A DNA stretch of 64,000 nt, taken from positions 868,001 through 932,000 of the forward strand of contig ML133437.1 of NCBI GenBank assembly GCA_003864495.1, written 5' to 3'. This document shows positions 35,711-50,700 of the stretch, in pieces. The notes beneath the pieces are model-generated. The model was not told where the DNA came from and did no database searches. It saw nothing but the letters and a program-made list of their open reading frames with translations. The translations under genes were made by a program, and so were the position numbers. The first letter of the stretch is position 1. Each line of letters opens with the position of its first letter. This DNA is from Nemopilema nomurai. Its lineage: Eukaryota; Cnidaria; Scyphozoa; Rhizostomeae; Rhizostomatidae.

Positions 35711-38700
35711 ATGTCTGCCATCCATGTTGTAAACCCAAAGGCCGAAGTGGCCAGAGCTGCACAAGCACTGCAGATAAATATAAGTGCTGCTAAAGGACTC
35801 CAGGAAGTTCTCAAGACCAACCTCGGACCGAAGGGAACAATGAAGATGTAAGCAGGGCTTGGGCTAGGCCATCGTTTGATGTTAAGGAGTCGCTAATATT
35901 CTATAAACATTATTAGAGTTTTGTTAGTTTTGTAATGATGTGCTCATTGAAGTAACGTTTTCTTTAAATACCTTTCTGGAAAAACAAAGTTGCGATGTAG
36001 TGTTGTGTAAAGATTATGTTCCTGCAAAAAAATATGCGGAAACTTCTAGCGAGTTTTTTTTACATTGTGCATGGCTTATTTTGAGACAGTCACCGACGCA
36101 CAACGCCTCCGAAACTATAAGAATTCGAACCTTATGAAGCTTCTTTATCGAATGATTCTCTGCATTCAAAGGGAATATTGAAATTTAACGAGAAACAAGC
36201 AAGATTTTAATTAAGTGAAATATTCGAATTTGCCCACAAGATTTTCACAACTAAATAAGAAAAGACTTTAACCTAACCACAGCTGATATGTAACGTACAT
36301 TTTCTAGGTATGATTTGTACTGAGGTCTCCTACAGTCTGGATTTTGTCATCTGAAGTGTTCATCAATTTCATATAGAATGTCCGTTTGAAGTTTGATATG
36401 ACCCAAGCCCAAGAATCACAATTGTCTGCAAATGTTTTTTTGCTACCAAATTTTAGCTATTAGGTTTACCGTCTTGTTTCAGGAAAAGGTGCCAGTATCT
36501 AACTGCTCAAACTGAAAGCCGTATGCAGTAACCATTCAGTTAAATATTTAAAACTGAATTCTCAAAAAGCATGTGCTTTGCTTCACAATCCACTTCTTTG
36601 TTTTAGGCTTGTTTCTGGTGCTGGAGATATTAAGCTTACCAAGGACGGCAATGTTTTACTTCATGAAATGGTCAGTTAAAGCTTTATCATTTGTTTATAA
36701 TTTGTCCAATATTTTTGTATATACATTCATATATAAATCATTTGTTTTTGCATTTTTATTTCACATATCATGCCTAGGCGCCTGTCTGAAATGACCAGCT
36801 TGAAGAAGGTACCTTAAATTGTGCCCTCATATGACCAGATCTTAGAGACAGTGAAAGAAATGATAACAGGCTGGATTTGAGTTCACTGAATTCACTGAGT
36901 TAAGCCTAAGATAAGAAATAGTGAATATTCAACAATGCAAAATGAGAAAGGCCTTCTATTTCCTGCACAATAGTAATCAATTTCTCTTTGTATGTCATGT
37001 ATCCATAAATTTTGTTTATTTTGTTATTTAACTAATGAATATTTAGCAATATTATATTTCTTTGGTATTTAAGTTAGAGTTCAAGATTATGCCTCTACAA
37101 AATCTCTTAATTGGAACTAATGTTTTAAGATTTTTCCTTTGAGTTTTTGTGTTTTGTTGTTTTTGTGTATATATTTGTTCTAAATTCTTTTTTGAGCAAA
37201 TCTTATAAATTCTAACTCCTTTTTTTAGCAAATCCAGCATCCCACTGCCTCACTGATTGCAAGGGTAGCTACAGCACAGGTAAAGTTGTCTTTCTCTTGG
37301 AAATGCCCAACTTTTAGATCCTTGGTGCCAACAAAGGAGCATTTTTTTGCATGCTTTGTTGCATGTTGCACTTTTCCCCATGAGTAAAAATGAATGTTAG
37401 TTAGATATTTTGAAAAATATCCTGGAGATAATTTGATACAAAAACAGGCTTGTAAAGATCAAAGTGTGGGCTGTTTGATGCCTTCTTTTCACTATGTGTA
37501 TTTTCATAGGATTTATTTAAGTGTTGGCAATTAAATTTTAATATAGGAATGGACTGATAAGTAAGAAACTAAGCCTTACATATGCAAATGCCTCAAACAT
37601 GATATCAGTGTCCATTTAGAAGTACCTAGTTTGTTATACTATGCCAACTGTACACAAAATTTTTTAAATCTTGCAGGATGATATAACTGGAGATGGAACA
37701 ACTTCCAATGTTCTAATTATAGGCGAGCTTCTTAAACAGGTATTACTGTTACTTAACTACTATTGCTAATCAAAATAACATATGTTTTGTGACAACCGAA
37801 AAACTCTGAAAGAAGCACCAACAGAGATCTGTCTTGTTGTAAGATTTTGCTGGGAATTGATTTCTACTGCACTGTATGCATCAAGTTTGAAATCAACTAT
37901 ACAGATGATTATGATTATGGTGATTGATGATGGTGATTGATGATCAATGATTGTGATTGATGATAGTGATTGATGATTAGCACATTTTCCCTGCTATGTT
38001 TGCTTTGAATAGATCATCTTTGTGTTACGGCCCAGTTCTGTGTTTAACTTTTCTGACCTTTTTTTAGGCTGATCTTTACATTTCTGAGGTGAGTATAAAT
38101 GAATTCAATATTTTTTGTTTGTTAGATTGTACCCAATTAATTAAGAGAAATGTGTACCCAATTGCTAAGCATTAGAATTAATCTTAATTTATTTATTATA
38201 CTTGTTCTATAGTTTTTGTCATTTTCAAAGTATATGTCCTCTTGAGAGGAGATACAATTGAACATATATTGAAGTTGCTCTTTGATGATTCATACAAATG
38301 GCAAAATGACATATGGCAAATATTAGCAAACAGAGCAGTTTTAAGTTTGAATGAAGAAAATAATCTTGAACCTGTTTGCCTTTTTAGGGATTGCATCCCA
38401 GACTTGTTACAGAAGGATTTGAATTGGCAAGGGGAAAGGCTTTGGAGGTATTTTTGAAACTAACTCTTTAAAGAAATCATTATAACTTTAAATTCTATTT
38501 TGAATTGTGTGTATTTTTACTACACTATCAACTCTGGTGGAGACACCAACCTGGTCAGTACACAGATTCCTACAGTTTGGCCACAACTGTAAGTTTGCTT
38601 AGTCTGTGGTCAACTGATGATGCATTGACGTTGAACCTGCTTTTTGATAACAGTCTTGTTGTTTACACCGATGCCTAGAAATTCCTGCAGAACTTAAGAA

Positions 38701-41700
38701 TAGCACAGAATAGCTATGTTTTAATCCAACATTCCTCAAAAAAGTGCTTTGAGTTATGGTTTGATATTTTGGTTTGGCTACTTGTGGTTTATGTCTATTG
38801 GCTATATGAACTTGGTATCCTTAAGATTGTTACATGTTTGCGTTACATTTTTGTCTTAAAGGTTCTGGAAGAGGTCAAAGTGCAAAGCAAGATGGACAGG
38901 GACACACTAATAAATGTTGCTAGAACATCATTGAGAACAAAACTGACAAAGGACAATGCAGACCATCTGACAGAGGTGAAACTCCTTATGAATCACACCA
39001 GTCTATAAATATGAATTTCTGAGACATTATTGGGAGCCATCAGAAACATATATTATATCTGAACTATGATTTATGACGGGATTTGCTATTCAAAACAGTT
39101 TTAGCATTTATCAAGCATACACTTTTGGTGGAAGATGAAATTTTTTGGTAGCAAAAATTCAAACAATCTTGTTATGCCAATGATGCAGAAAACAAAGCCT
39201 GATGATCAGCTGATGCAAAATTTGTCACTACCACTGAGGCATACAGATCTGTTTCACAAATTACTTACAATTAATTCTCATACCTTTTATTGCATGTTTT
39301 TCTTGATGTTAATTCATGTTTCTAGATCATTGTGGATGCTGTCTTGGCAATTAAGAACGAAAACGAAGACATAGACCTTCACATGGTTGAAATTATGGAA
39401 ATGAAACACAAAACAGAAGTAGAAACAAAGTATGTATGAAACAATCAAAGAAAAAAGTTGCACAAGAAGAGAAATGCATTGCAATTTACTGCATGATGAA
39501 ATGTTGTATTGTAACATGTTTCAGTTTTTTAACATGTGACCCAAACTAGAACTTTGTTTAAATTGCTTAGGTTTTTTGGCCTTTTTTGATGAGTCGTACA
39601 TTTGAAACCTAGATTGGTTAAAGGGCTCGTTATGGACCATGGTGCGAGGCATCCAAATATGAAAAAAAAGGTTGATGATGCATTTATTCTAACTTGCAAT
39701 GTTTCACTTGAGTACGAAAAGAGGTATGTACTTTGATTTGTCTCAAGTGATGGAATTTTTTCTTAGGACAGAGAACCTTTCCATCCCTCAATACTGTATA
39801 TAAGCATTTGTGGTTCAATAGTAAATACTTCAAGTTTATAAATATAGGTGCATGGTAAATTGTGAGTAGAGAACAGCCAACTCCCACAATCACTTGTTGC
39901 TGGTTCCAATTTAATACCCCCGTAGTGTAATCATTTTTGATTAATAGTGATTAACGATTGGTGATTATGCTTAATCATGTATGAATTTGATCTAATAGGG
40001 GTTTAACAAAGGTCAATTGTCTCTGAATACTACAATAGTCTTCTCAAACTTTTTATCAGTTTGTTTTTAAAGCTTCAATGGCATAAAGATTTTGCGAAAT
40101 TTCAGTCATTTATAATTTGTTTAACTATATCTGTAGCACCCTGAGTTTGTCAGAAAATAAGCTTGGATTTTTTTCAATTTTGTTCGTTGCGGATCGCTTG
40201 AAAAAAATCTGATAGTGGTCTTTGATATAATCATAAATGGTGTCAATGATGCAGAGTTATCCTTGCCCTGATGCCGTTCGTCATTTCAACGGCACTGGAT
40301 GTCATTTCTTTTGTCACTACCTCTGAGACACCGAGAACCACCCATGCACGCACACTTATTCTTGCTGTAATTCGAATTTCTACTCGGTAACAAACAGATC
40401 AAACATTGCACTTTCTATTGTTGTGGCCCACGGATCAGCCCATAAATGTTTCTTTTCAGTGAAGTGAATGCTGGGTTCTTCTACAAAAGTGCAGAGGATC
40501 GCGAGAAGTTAGTAAAGGCAGAGCGCGAGTTTACGGATAAGAGAGTTATGCAAATAATCGACCTGAAGAAACAAGTTTGCGAAGGAAGTAACAAAGGATT
40601 TGTAATTATAAACCAGAAGGTTTGTTTCATTCGAAGCATTTCATGCCATTTCTATCTCTATTTTTATCTCTATCACTTCCATTTTTTATGGAGCTTTTCT
40701 GCTCTATTCCCATTTTCACATTTTTTCCTTTCCTTATCTCTCGCTATTTTTATTTCTTTTGGCCTTTTTCCATTGTTACCACTGTTTATCAACTTATGTA
40801 CATTGTCCCCAGTTAATTGTGACAACTAATGTTAACCCATCATTTACCAACTGGTTGTTATGGTGCCATGAAGTCTAGGTCCGTTTAAATTGAGTGATAT
40901 TTGTAACCAAGGACTAGGGTTATGTTGTGCTGCATAACGGTAGTGAGCATATATTCCCTCTTACTATTTTCTGCTTCCTTGCTGTTTGTTAATGAAAAGA
41001 ATGCCCGACCCGGTTTGAAGCTATCGATGGTGGTGAATCACCAAAACTGAAAGTGGAATCATTAAATCTTGATGTGTGATCCGCTTGAACTGTTTTAGGG
41101 TATTGATCCTTTTTCATTGGACATGTTGGCAAAGGAAGGCATCTTCGCACTTCGTCGTGCAAAAAGACGAAATATGGAAAGGTAATGTATTGAAGAAGTG
41201 CTTTTCAGTAAGCGTTGTTTAGATTGTAGATACAACAACATACACTTTTCTTTAGCTTTATTAAGCAAAAGTCGACGGTCTTTGAACACTGCGATCAGCT
41301 TCTAAAACCTTTAATTAGTTTGCTTTCTTCGTACGAATTGAGTTTGTCAAATGATTTGTTCAGTTGCAGTTTGTTTGTTCGTTATGGATCGCCTTAAAAA
41401 GTCTGATAGTGGTCTTTGATATAGTCTTAAATGGTGTCAATGATGCAGAGTTATCCTTGCCCTGATGCCGTTCGTCATTTTAACGGCACTGGATGTCATA
41501 CCTTTTGTCACTACCTCTGAGACACCGAGAACCACCCATGCACGCACACTTATTCTTATATCTAATGTATGACTTTCAACCTACTTAGTAGTCAAGACAT
41601 GACAATTGATGAGGGACAACTGCTCTGATTTGTTTTGGCTCTGCTTTTGAGTAGAAAAACTAAGGCAATGATTCAATAGTATGATGATATAGTGTTGAAA

Positions 41701-44700
41701 CGTATGCGATTCATGGCAGTGATACCTTCGTTTAGCGTATTCCTTTCGTGCTCTTTCAGGATGTATTTTGCTCAAAGCTTAATGTGCAGTTAAAAGAGTC
41801 TTATTACGTCATCACTTTGCAATGTCTCAATCTGAAGAAGGTGTAATCGTTTGTTATGCTTTGTCTTTAGGCTCGTGCTTGCCTGCGGAGGAACAGCAAT
41901 GAACTCATTCGAAGACCTCGCACCCGACTGCTTGGGACATGCTGGAGTCGTTTATGAGCATGTTTTGGTAAACTTGTTTAACCCGTTTAGTCAAATTTTT
42001 GTCCATGTTTATTTTCTCAGAAGGTAGCACATTGGCTGTGTCCGTAGAAGAACGACGCTTCTTACTCATAAAAAATGCAATTAATAGCTATTTTAGAGCG
42101 GATGGCACTAAGAGAGAACGGCTTAAAGAGAAGTTGATTATTAGTCTTTCTATGCAAGCAAGTACTGGGGCCTGGGGCTATTTAGGCCTCATGACGTCAT
42201 CTGTAATTTTAATTGTGCTCTTAGACTTAAATAAACAATGCATCCGAAACTCGTGCATTCCAAAAAAGGTATCGACAAATAAAATAGTATGAAGGAGAGT
42301 AACACCATACTCCCTCCACCCCTAGATTTGATCATCAATTCATAAACTAATCTTTGAAGTAAAGAGGCAAATTTTTTACCTACCAGGGAGAAGATAAGTT
42401 CACGTTTATTGAAGACGTGCCACATGCAAAGTCTGTCACAATATTAATAAAAGGTGAGTTTGTTTCCCGTTCTTATGTCTCCGACTTTCTCTGAGGTGTA
42501 GAAACCTTAGGAAGATTTGGCTGTGGATCTGCAATCTCTGACAAAGTAGTTGAGACTTGACAGACCAATTACGTATCTTCATTTACCCTGTTTTCCGTAG
42601 CCCCCCTTCTTTGCTATTTCAATTAAAAGCAGTCATTGTTTTGTCGTTTTTTACTAAACAAGCGTGTTTTATGCAGTGTAAATTTTCGGCGCCGAAAGAG
42701 AACCCCGAAGAAAAGTAGTTGAAACTTTACATTAAAAGTTTATATTTCTCATTTTCTTTGAAACATGACTTTCCCCCTCCAAATTTTGTTTAGATAAAAG
42801 TATAATATTGATTGAGGGGGAAGGGTAAGATTATCATTTACAGGGGCAATAAAATGTTTGAAGATTTCAAAGATTATATACACTTTTTATCAACAACCCC
42901 AGGATTGTAGACCCAAAGAAAATTCAGAAATATTACAGCAGAACGCGTTTTTGTTTGAAGCTACCTAGGACTGAATAATCAATTCAAAATCACTCTGGTG
43001 TTATTTTCACTGAATATAATGGAAAATGTCATTAACCTAATGTCACGAATTGAAAAGTAATATTGAAAGGAAACCAACGCAATAGACACAGGACAATGAA
43101 CATTAAATGCAAAACGGGTATGGCACGCGACACAATTTGCATCACGACACCTTATCGCTGTGCTATTTTTGTTGTTATGTTTCAGTCCTGCTGGTGCAAT
43201 TACAGTCCTTTTTTGTTGTTTATAAGTCCTGCTGGTGCAATTATTACCTGGATTGCATATCGAAGACTCCAAGAACTGGCTAAGGTCGTTGATCTAGGGT
43301 TTCTTGTGAAGCAATGTTAAGGCAGAACGACATTTGTCTTCGTCCATCCTCTGCTTTCTCCTCCTACCCACCCAGTCATATGCTTCGATCACCTCTTTGA
43401 CACGTAAACATATAATTTCATGTCTTGTGCAACTTTGTGTCTCTCTCAGTGCTTTTCGTCTTGCCTTTCTTCTAGTTCCTTCCTCCCTTCGATCTAGATC
43501 CTTCCCCGGAACAATTTTTAGGCCCCTTAAATGCTTGACCTTTGAGGCCACTTAAAATGCTTGACCTTTGAGACCCCTTAAAGTAATGTACGTGAATGCC
43601 AATGATGGAAATAACATAGAACTGATTTCATCAATGATTGAAATCTTATCTTGTCACTACCACTGAGGCGTTCCAAGGTAAAAGGCATTTATCATTAAAT
43701 TGAGGTTTATTTCAGCGCTTGAAATTAAACATAAAATTATGCAGAGATTACTTCAACTAAACCTGACAAATTACACAACAACTTGCTAATAAACTAATCA
43801 AAAGATGTTTGAAGAACAAGAAGAGCTTTGGCGCTTTCAATACTTCATGAACTAGTTTGAGTGCTTTCTCGTATATCTGTTCTAAGGTTATTGCGAATCA
43901 AAATATAAGCATATAGGTAAGGCATGATTGGGTAGGCATAGGGCATAAGGTAGGATTGCTCGATTGTTCATTTACGTTGTTGTTTACGTAAATACTTCTC
44001 CTCTTTTCTAAGTCCACGTTTGCTAATCATTTTCAACTTGAAGGTTTGATGAGGTTATTTTTGTTAATATGGGTGATTATGTAGTATGGGGTGAAAAAAT
44101 CTTCTAACGGGGAATAGCAGCCGAGAACTTTCAAATTGCAGACCAATACGATCTGACATTTCGTAACAGATAAAGCAAACTCACGCCCTCAAAGTTTCTG
44201 ATTACATAAAAGTCTTTAGGGTGACGATCGTTTCCCCAAGCGTCAATAATTGATGCCAGTCTATCTTTCCAAATCAAATAAACTCCCTCCAGACACTCTA
44301 ATGTGATTGCAGCTAAAATGTATTATCATGAATTCTTGAAAGACGCCAACGCTTCAGACATGCACGCCGAAACCATGTTGCTTCGACTCACGCCTGCAAC
44401 CGCTACAGGTAGAACCCGCGCATATCCGGAACATGCTGCTGATATTTTGCCGTGTCGTTCTGTTTCGCATTGCGCAATATCCTGTAGATGACGTAGGCCT
44501 GGAGGAGCACCCCTCCACACAGCAGGCAGCCGAATATGATGATCTCTGCGACCATTTTGGATTAGATTGATACTGATTGCTGTCACCTCACGTCTAGGCC
44601 CGATTGTTCTCCTTTGCTAACTCGAGAAGTAATGCGAGAACGTCGCTTTGATCGCCAGATAAACACCTGCTGTATAATGCTAACATCCCTTTCAACTCTT

Positions 44701-47700
44701 TTCTTTTCGTCCCTCTCCGTGTCTTTTGTAATCGCTAATTGTCTCTTAACTAGTAGATTCTTCTCGCCATATTATTTTCCCTTGGAAACCATTATGTGCA
44801 CGACAGACATTGTCAGTGCAAGAACGTTAATCCCTACGACATTAGACTGCACCTTTTCCAGTTGCAGTAGTTTTGGTACTCTGCAAAATATCTCAAGAAG
44901 CTTTCTTATCATGCACCATTCGATCGAACATTTTTATGCTGTTGCTGTTTCGATGACAAGGGTTTTGTAAAATCACATACTAGATTTTTGATGGCATTAG
45001 AGAGTACTGCGATGGTACTAGTAACTGTTTCAAAATTGTTCACCGCTAGCTCACCAAGATAAAAGATGAAAAGCATATGGCTATTATAGAGAACGATTTT
45101 CTTTTCCCTAGAAATGCCTTTCATCAGTCCCGCCCTTTAATTTCTTCATAGCTTGTGCTGGCTACAGACACTGCTTCGTAGCCTTGTTATTTATTATGGT
45201 TTTGATGAATGCAAGTTAAACTATTTTCGTTGAGAGTGACACATCCAATAACCCATCCATTACTGTCATACTGTTGGGTGTCAAAATTAAATACTTGACT
45301 GTCTGATAAGACCAACAGAGGACAGCGAAACGAAAGAACGTTGTTTTTGTTTTTGAGGGGAATGTATTTTGAAAGTATTCTTTAACCATATTTTGGCACT
45401 GTTTGTCCCCAACGTACAGACTGCTTTGACACCTATTGTCATCGAAGCCTTGATTGGCACTCACGTTCTGATCTCTTTTAGGACCAAACAAGCATACTGT
45501 TACCATGATCAAGGATGCTGTAAGAGATGGGCTTCGAGCCGTCAAGAATGCCCTGGAAGATAGTACGTGTTCCTCGATTTTTCATTTCAGGCAAAGAGCT
45601 ATGCGAGAATGGAGCACGATAAGATGTACACGCTTTTTTTTAAGGAGCCACTTTATAAGGAACCTACATGTAGAAGGCCGAAATATTTAAAGAACTTATA
45701 CTACTAAAAACGAATACCCATAAGGAACTTTTCGATTTGAACATTTTTTATAAATGCAAGCATCAAGAACTAAAAAGCCGGTTCCATTCATTTGCAGCCA
45801 ATACTCGCATAGATTTTTTGCTATTCGTGTGTCAAGTGCTTCATTGAGTAGTTTCCGCATATGCTGTCTCGCCCCTCTCTCTATTAAGTGTTAAGGCTTT
45901 TTGATGTGCAGTGAAAATTAAGGAACTTTTAGTACTAAAATCTGACGATTTGAGGTTTACGAATAAGGAACTTTTGGAACTAGGCCTTAAGGTAGGGTCT
46001 TATAAAAAGAAGCGTGTATTTGGTGTGTGGGGAAAGATACGTCCCCCGTAATCTGTTTCTGACGTCATCCGCGTCAGTTTGTTTTGCTATCCCAACACAC
46101 AGGTTGATGTGTGAACGGTGCGAAGGGATGAAAATGTTTTACTTCGCCACGAGGAAATCAAACCCGTGCACATACGAGCACACGAAATGATTGCGCACTT
46201 GTTTGCGTTTGCAGTTGGCTAAGAGCTTGTTGGCCATTTGCAAATTTTATGTGCTGTTTAATTAAAAGCAAAGTGCAGCTACGCAAAGCTTGGCAAAATC
46301 TCACTTAACGATTGTCATATGTAGACAGCTGCATGCTACGATGGAAGTTGCTCAACCTGCAAAGTCAACGCACATCTGCCCTTGAATTAATCTCCATTTT
46401 TTGGGTGGGCTCCGTTGTCAATTCTTTGGGCTCTTTGTTTTGATGAATCTGCAGCCTTTTCTTTTCGGTTATCAGTCAAAAATGAGAAGCTGCAAATCAG
46501 AATACTTTTCCTGTTCAAAAACCAAATTAATATTCCAAAGCTGCAAATAAATTTGTCGGTTGTGCTAACCTTATACCGGGTTTTTCGCCAGTGTTACCCC
46601 GCGATGGTCCTATTATGTTTACATCGAGGGTCCTGCCTTTCCAATGCTTTCTGGATCTGATTGCACCGCTTCGAAACAGTTTTTTGATTACACGCATTTT
46701 TTTATAAGCAAGTGCCTTAAAAGCAAGGCAATACTCGGCACGACAACAAATTAAGGAAATCTCCGTATTGGATGGGAGACTGCTAAGGAACTCAAAAAGT
46801 TAACTCTGATGACTAAATTTCTATTCATGAGGTGGATGGAATAGAAGTCATTCATATTTGAACTTCGGAATTCCTATACTTTTAAAAATTTATTGTTTTC
46901 TTTATTATTTCATGTCTTCCAACATCTTCACGACCTATTTTCTTATTCCTACAGTAGTTTTATTTCAAAGAAAAACGAAAAACGAATCAAAAGTTTACAA
47001 TCAAAACATTAGTCTCTTTAGACACCACACTAAATTTCCTTCACTTTATCTTTCTTTTCGTTTTCAGATGCAGTTGTCCCAGGTGCTGGAGCATTTGAAG
47101 TGGCCGTTAGCGAAGCCCTCGACTTATTCAAAAGTACCGTTGCATCTCGTGCCAGACTGGGTGTCCAGGTACACACACTGTTCAGTTTTGGAACCGCTTT
47201 AATTTGTCACTGTGTCTTAAGTCTGGGCCGTTTTTATGTAGTTTGTGATACCCTTTTGATAATGTTGCGGGTAACACATTGAAAATGCCGACGATGAAGT
47301 AAAAATTATTGCATGATACATTGGTGAATTTGCTATTTTCCTTAGAAATACCGTGTTATGATGATATTCCCTAGGACTATTCTTTAATCAGGAAAATCCA
47401 CTGTCTCCCCCGAGGATATTGACAAGCCCCTTTTTACCCCTCATTGTTTTGGGCATCTTACTATACAGCACATGGTAGAGCAATCTGCTTTGGGAAGTAT
47501 GTTGCCCGGTGTTAAACTTGTCGTGGACGAACACCCATTCATTCCACCACCTGATTGTAAATATCGTCCATTTCATTATCAGTGACCAAAACAGTCTGCT
47601 TTTATTTGTTTGTGAATTTGTGAAATAGGCCATTTTGTAGCCCCACCCAAATCCCACTGTTTTTCGGGAAAAGAATTGCCACTTTTTTGAATCGCCATTT

Positions 47701-50700
47701 TTTCCTTTCTCTCCTCCGTGTGTTTTCATACGCGACTTTCTTTTCGAGTCGCCTTTCGTTGTTCCGCTTTGGCTTCGCTTCGCATTCTCACTTCATTTCG
47801 TTTCTTTTGCAATGTCTGCGCTCGTGCCATTTTCATTGAAACCTATTATACTTTTTCACAGGCATTCGGAGACGCCCTGATGATCATCCCGAAAACTCTC
47901 GCAAGGAACTCTGGTTACGATCCCCAGGAATCCGTTGTCAAACTGCAGGTGTGTTTTTCAAAATAACAATGGCCGCCCAACGATAATAATCCTGGGATCC
48001 TCCGCCTGCCTTCTCGTGTTGTTTACAAAATAGGCACGGTCTTGTGCCTACCTCCTGCGCAGTGACCTGAGGTATCCGTGTGCAGTCATTTGATTCGACA
48101 GACATGACACCATTTAATGCTTCTGAAATCCCCGTGCTATTTTCCTTTTGACCATTGCTTCTCAAATGCCACTGTTACCCCTGAACTACAATAACCCTCG
48201 TTTATTGTGCGTTTTCGATGCATCAAGCAAATAACTATTTTTAAAACGTTGGCTCAATTAATCAGTAAGCTTTCACTTATGAACAAATCCGTGCTTCTTC
48301 TGTCGTAGTGCCAAAATCTAAACGCTCCCTTATACTATACTCTCAAGTTTCTAATTGTAGGGGCTTTAGAAATTCCAATTTTCAGAAATTTCCCAATTCG
48401 ATTTATTAACACCCCTCTAATTATATTCTTCATGCCCCCACCATTTTGTTTGTTACAAATTTCGGAAAGCTAAGCATTTCAATCTATTTTAAAAAGATGC
48501 CTTATGATATTCAGAAATAGCAAAGACAATAAACTTGGCATAAGAGTCTTGTTATTTGCTTTCAAGACTAATAGGATACATGAATAACAAGAAGAATAGG
48601 ATACATTTTTTAGAAGCTATGCTAGGGGGGGTTTTGTCACAAGTGATTAATTTACTGATTTTGTTGTTACAGGCTGAATACAAGAACTCTAAGGTCCCCG
48701 TTGGAATCGACTTGAGTACTGGTAAGTAGTTAGGCGTACGACACCCTCTATTAGTTGTTCTCAGATGCGGTAGCCAGACTACCCCCCAGGAGAGGCAGGC
48801 ATCTATCACCGCCCTTTGCTAAAGACTTGGTAATAGAATGGATACTAATCAATGAAGGAAAAGGGACGGCTTTTTATCATAATCAAGCTTAATAGGACCT
48901 GATTATGAGAAAAATTTTGTGCCGGTGATATTTTTTACTAACATCGTGCGGTGAGGTCTTTCATCGACGTGTAAGTGGTTTTGTGCAAGAGCATCTTTTG
49001 ATTGGTTTAATCAAGCTCAAATATGTAATTCCTACCAATGACGAATTTTTGCTGGGTCAAATGGTGTTGTGACAGATTCTTGGTGCAGAGATGCAAGTGG
49101 CGAAGGAAGGGAACAGTGCCTCATTTGCCAGCAAATTTTGTTCGTTTTCCTGTGGATTTTTGCAGAATTTCTATTACGTTCGACCCAGAGCACGCTTCGG
49201 ATTAGATTTGAATTCTAGTCTACCACTCAGCTACGTTATTGCATTTCGGTGTGAGAATTGCGCTGATTTAGAAGCAAGTAGATGTTCTCTATTCCTCATT
49301 AAATGTCACAACTGTAGTCTAAGTTCTAAGCCGCGACTTCGCTAACTTTAAAAAGCAAATTCGATTTACCCAGTGGCTGTTATTCAAATCATTTCAGGCG
49401 AGCCTATGAATCCAGCAGACACCGGCATTTGGGACAACTACCAAGTTAAAAAGCAACTAATCAATTCTTGGTGAGCGACTTTCCCCTTTTACAGTTTCAT
49501 TCGTTTTGCGCACAAGCCGATTCGCTGTTAAAGCCAAACATTAGGTGATGGCTGGCTAATATTTTCAAGCGACGGAAATGATTAAACTTTATTTTAAGAA
49601 TGAGTTGAGCTTGGACGTTAGGTCATCCAAAAGCACTGCGTCTCGAAGAATTTTCATTCAAAGTTGTACTGGCTAAACGAACCACTGAATTTCGATAATT
49701 GTCTCATTTGTTGAATCACTGATATTATAAGTCGTCTTGTTCAGTTTATGATGTTGATGCTAAAGTTTTATCAAGGAAAAAGAGACCGAATTGTCTCTCT
49801 CTTTCAGCTTTGTTCTGAAGTTATAGTTTCTTACCTCTAAGAAGCATTTGTCAAGTCTATTGATGGCTGCCGGTAAAAAGCCGATGGAAATTACAAGTTA
49901 GTCGGTGCCATTTATGTCAAAAATTAGCGGAAAGCGGGTTCGAAATTAGCTGCTTGCAGAATGATTATACATCATTTGAGCTAAATGACCTACCGAGCGC
50001 ATTGGTAAAAAATGAAACTGTCACAGTTCCAAAGCAACTGCGATTGAAGGAGCGTCTCATTTATCTCGCCGTCAAATGATTCTGACTTTGTAATGAACGT
50101 CATCAAAATCTAAGTTGACATCTAAATTTTTTCTGAGGCTGAAGGGGTGAATAAAGCTACCTCCTTCACATTCCCTAATCCAACACTTTAAATCCTCTTT
50201 TCGAAATGTAGACCTTAATTAGATGTTTAAGCTTGAGAGGATAGCAACACAGGATTCCATCTCTTGCTAAAGTCAGCGTGTGCATAGTCTCCAACGTGGC
50301 ATGTAGTTGATGCAGCATCAAAGATAAAAGGCCGCGATTTAGGCCCGAGCTGTGGGTGCATTGTTATTCAGACTATTAATCGTCCAGCACGGGACTAGTT
50401 GAAGTGTAAAGACACTCAGTGGTGGATTCTTGTTCCTTTAGTAGATTTTGATCTGCTGTAATTTACAGGTGTTGTATCATTTGGCCTCAACTCAAAACGT
50501 ATTGTGATATCGTGCAAGCACAAGACACGAAACGAGAAACATTTGATACGCAAGAAACTACGACCTGTATCTGACTGTAGCAATTCCCTAGTTAAAGAGC
50601 CGTTTATATTACAGGCTAGCAAACATCTCGCAAAAATTAGGACAAAGTTGCTCACGAACATTGATGCAGCAAGGGATTTTGACGGAGACTGAAGACTGCT

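Larger units (their letters stand above)
42454..45481 (+). other. Large CCT6 intron 13 (3.0 kb)
   Basis: It has a normal GTGAGT donor and TTTTAG acceptor. It contains the short repeats at 43184 and 43521, a GC-richer island around 44300-44600 with the antisense micro-ORF, and the 20-mer TTGTCACTACCACTGAGGCG at 43651, which resembles part of the 220-bp repeat family and also occurs near 39222. Nothing else is recognised. Confidence 0.7.
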
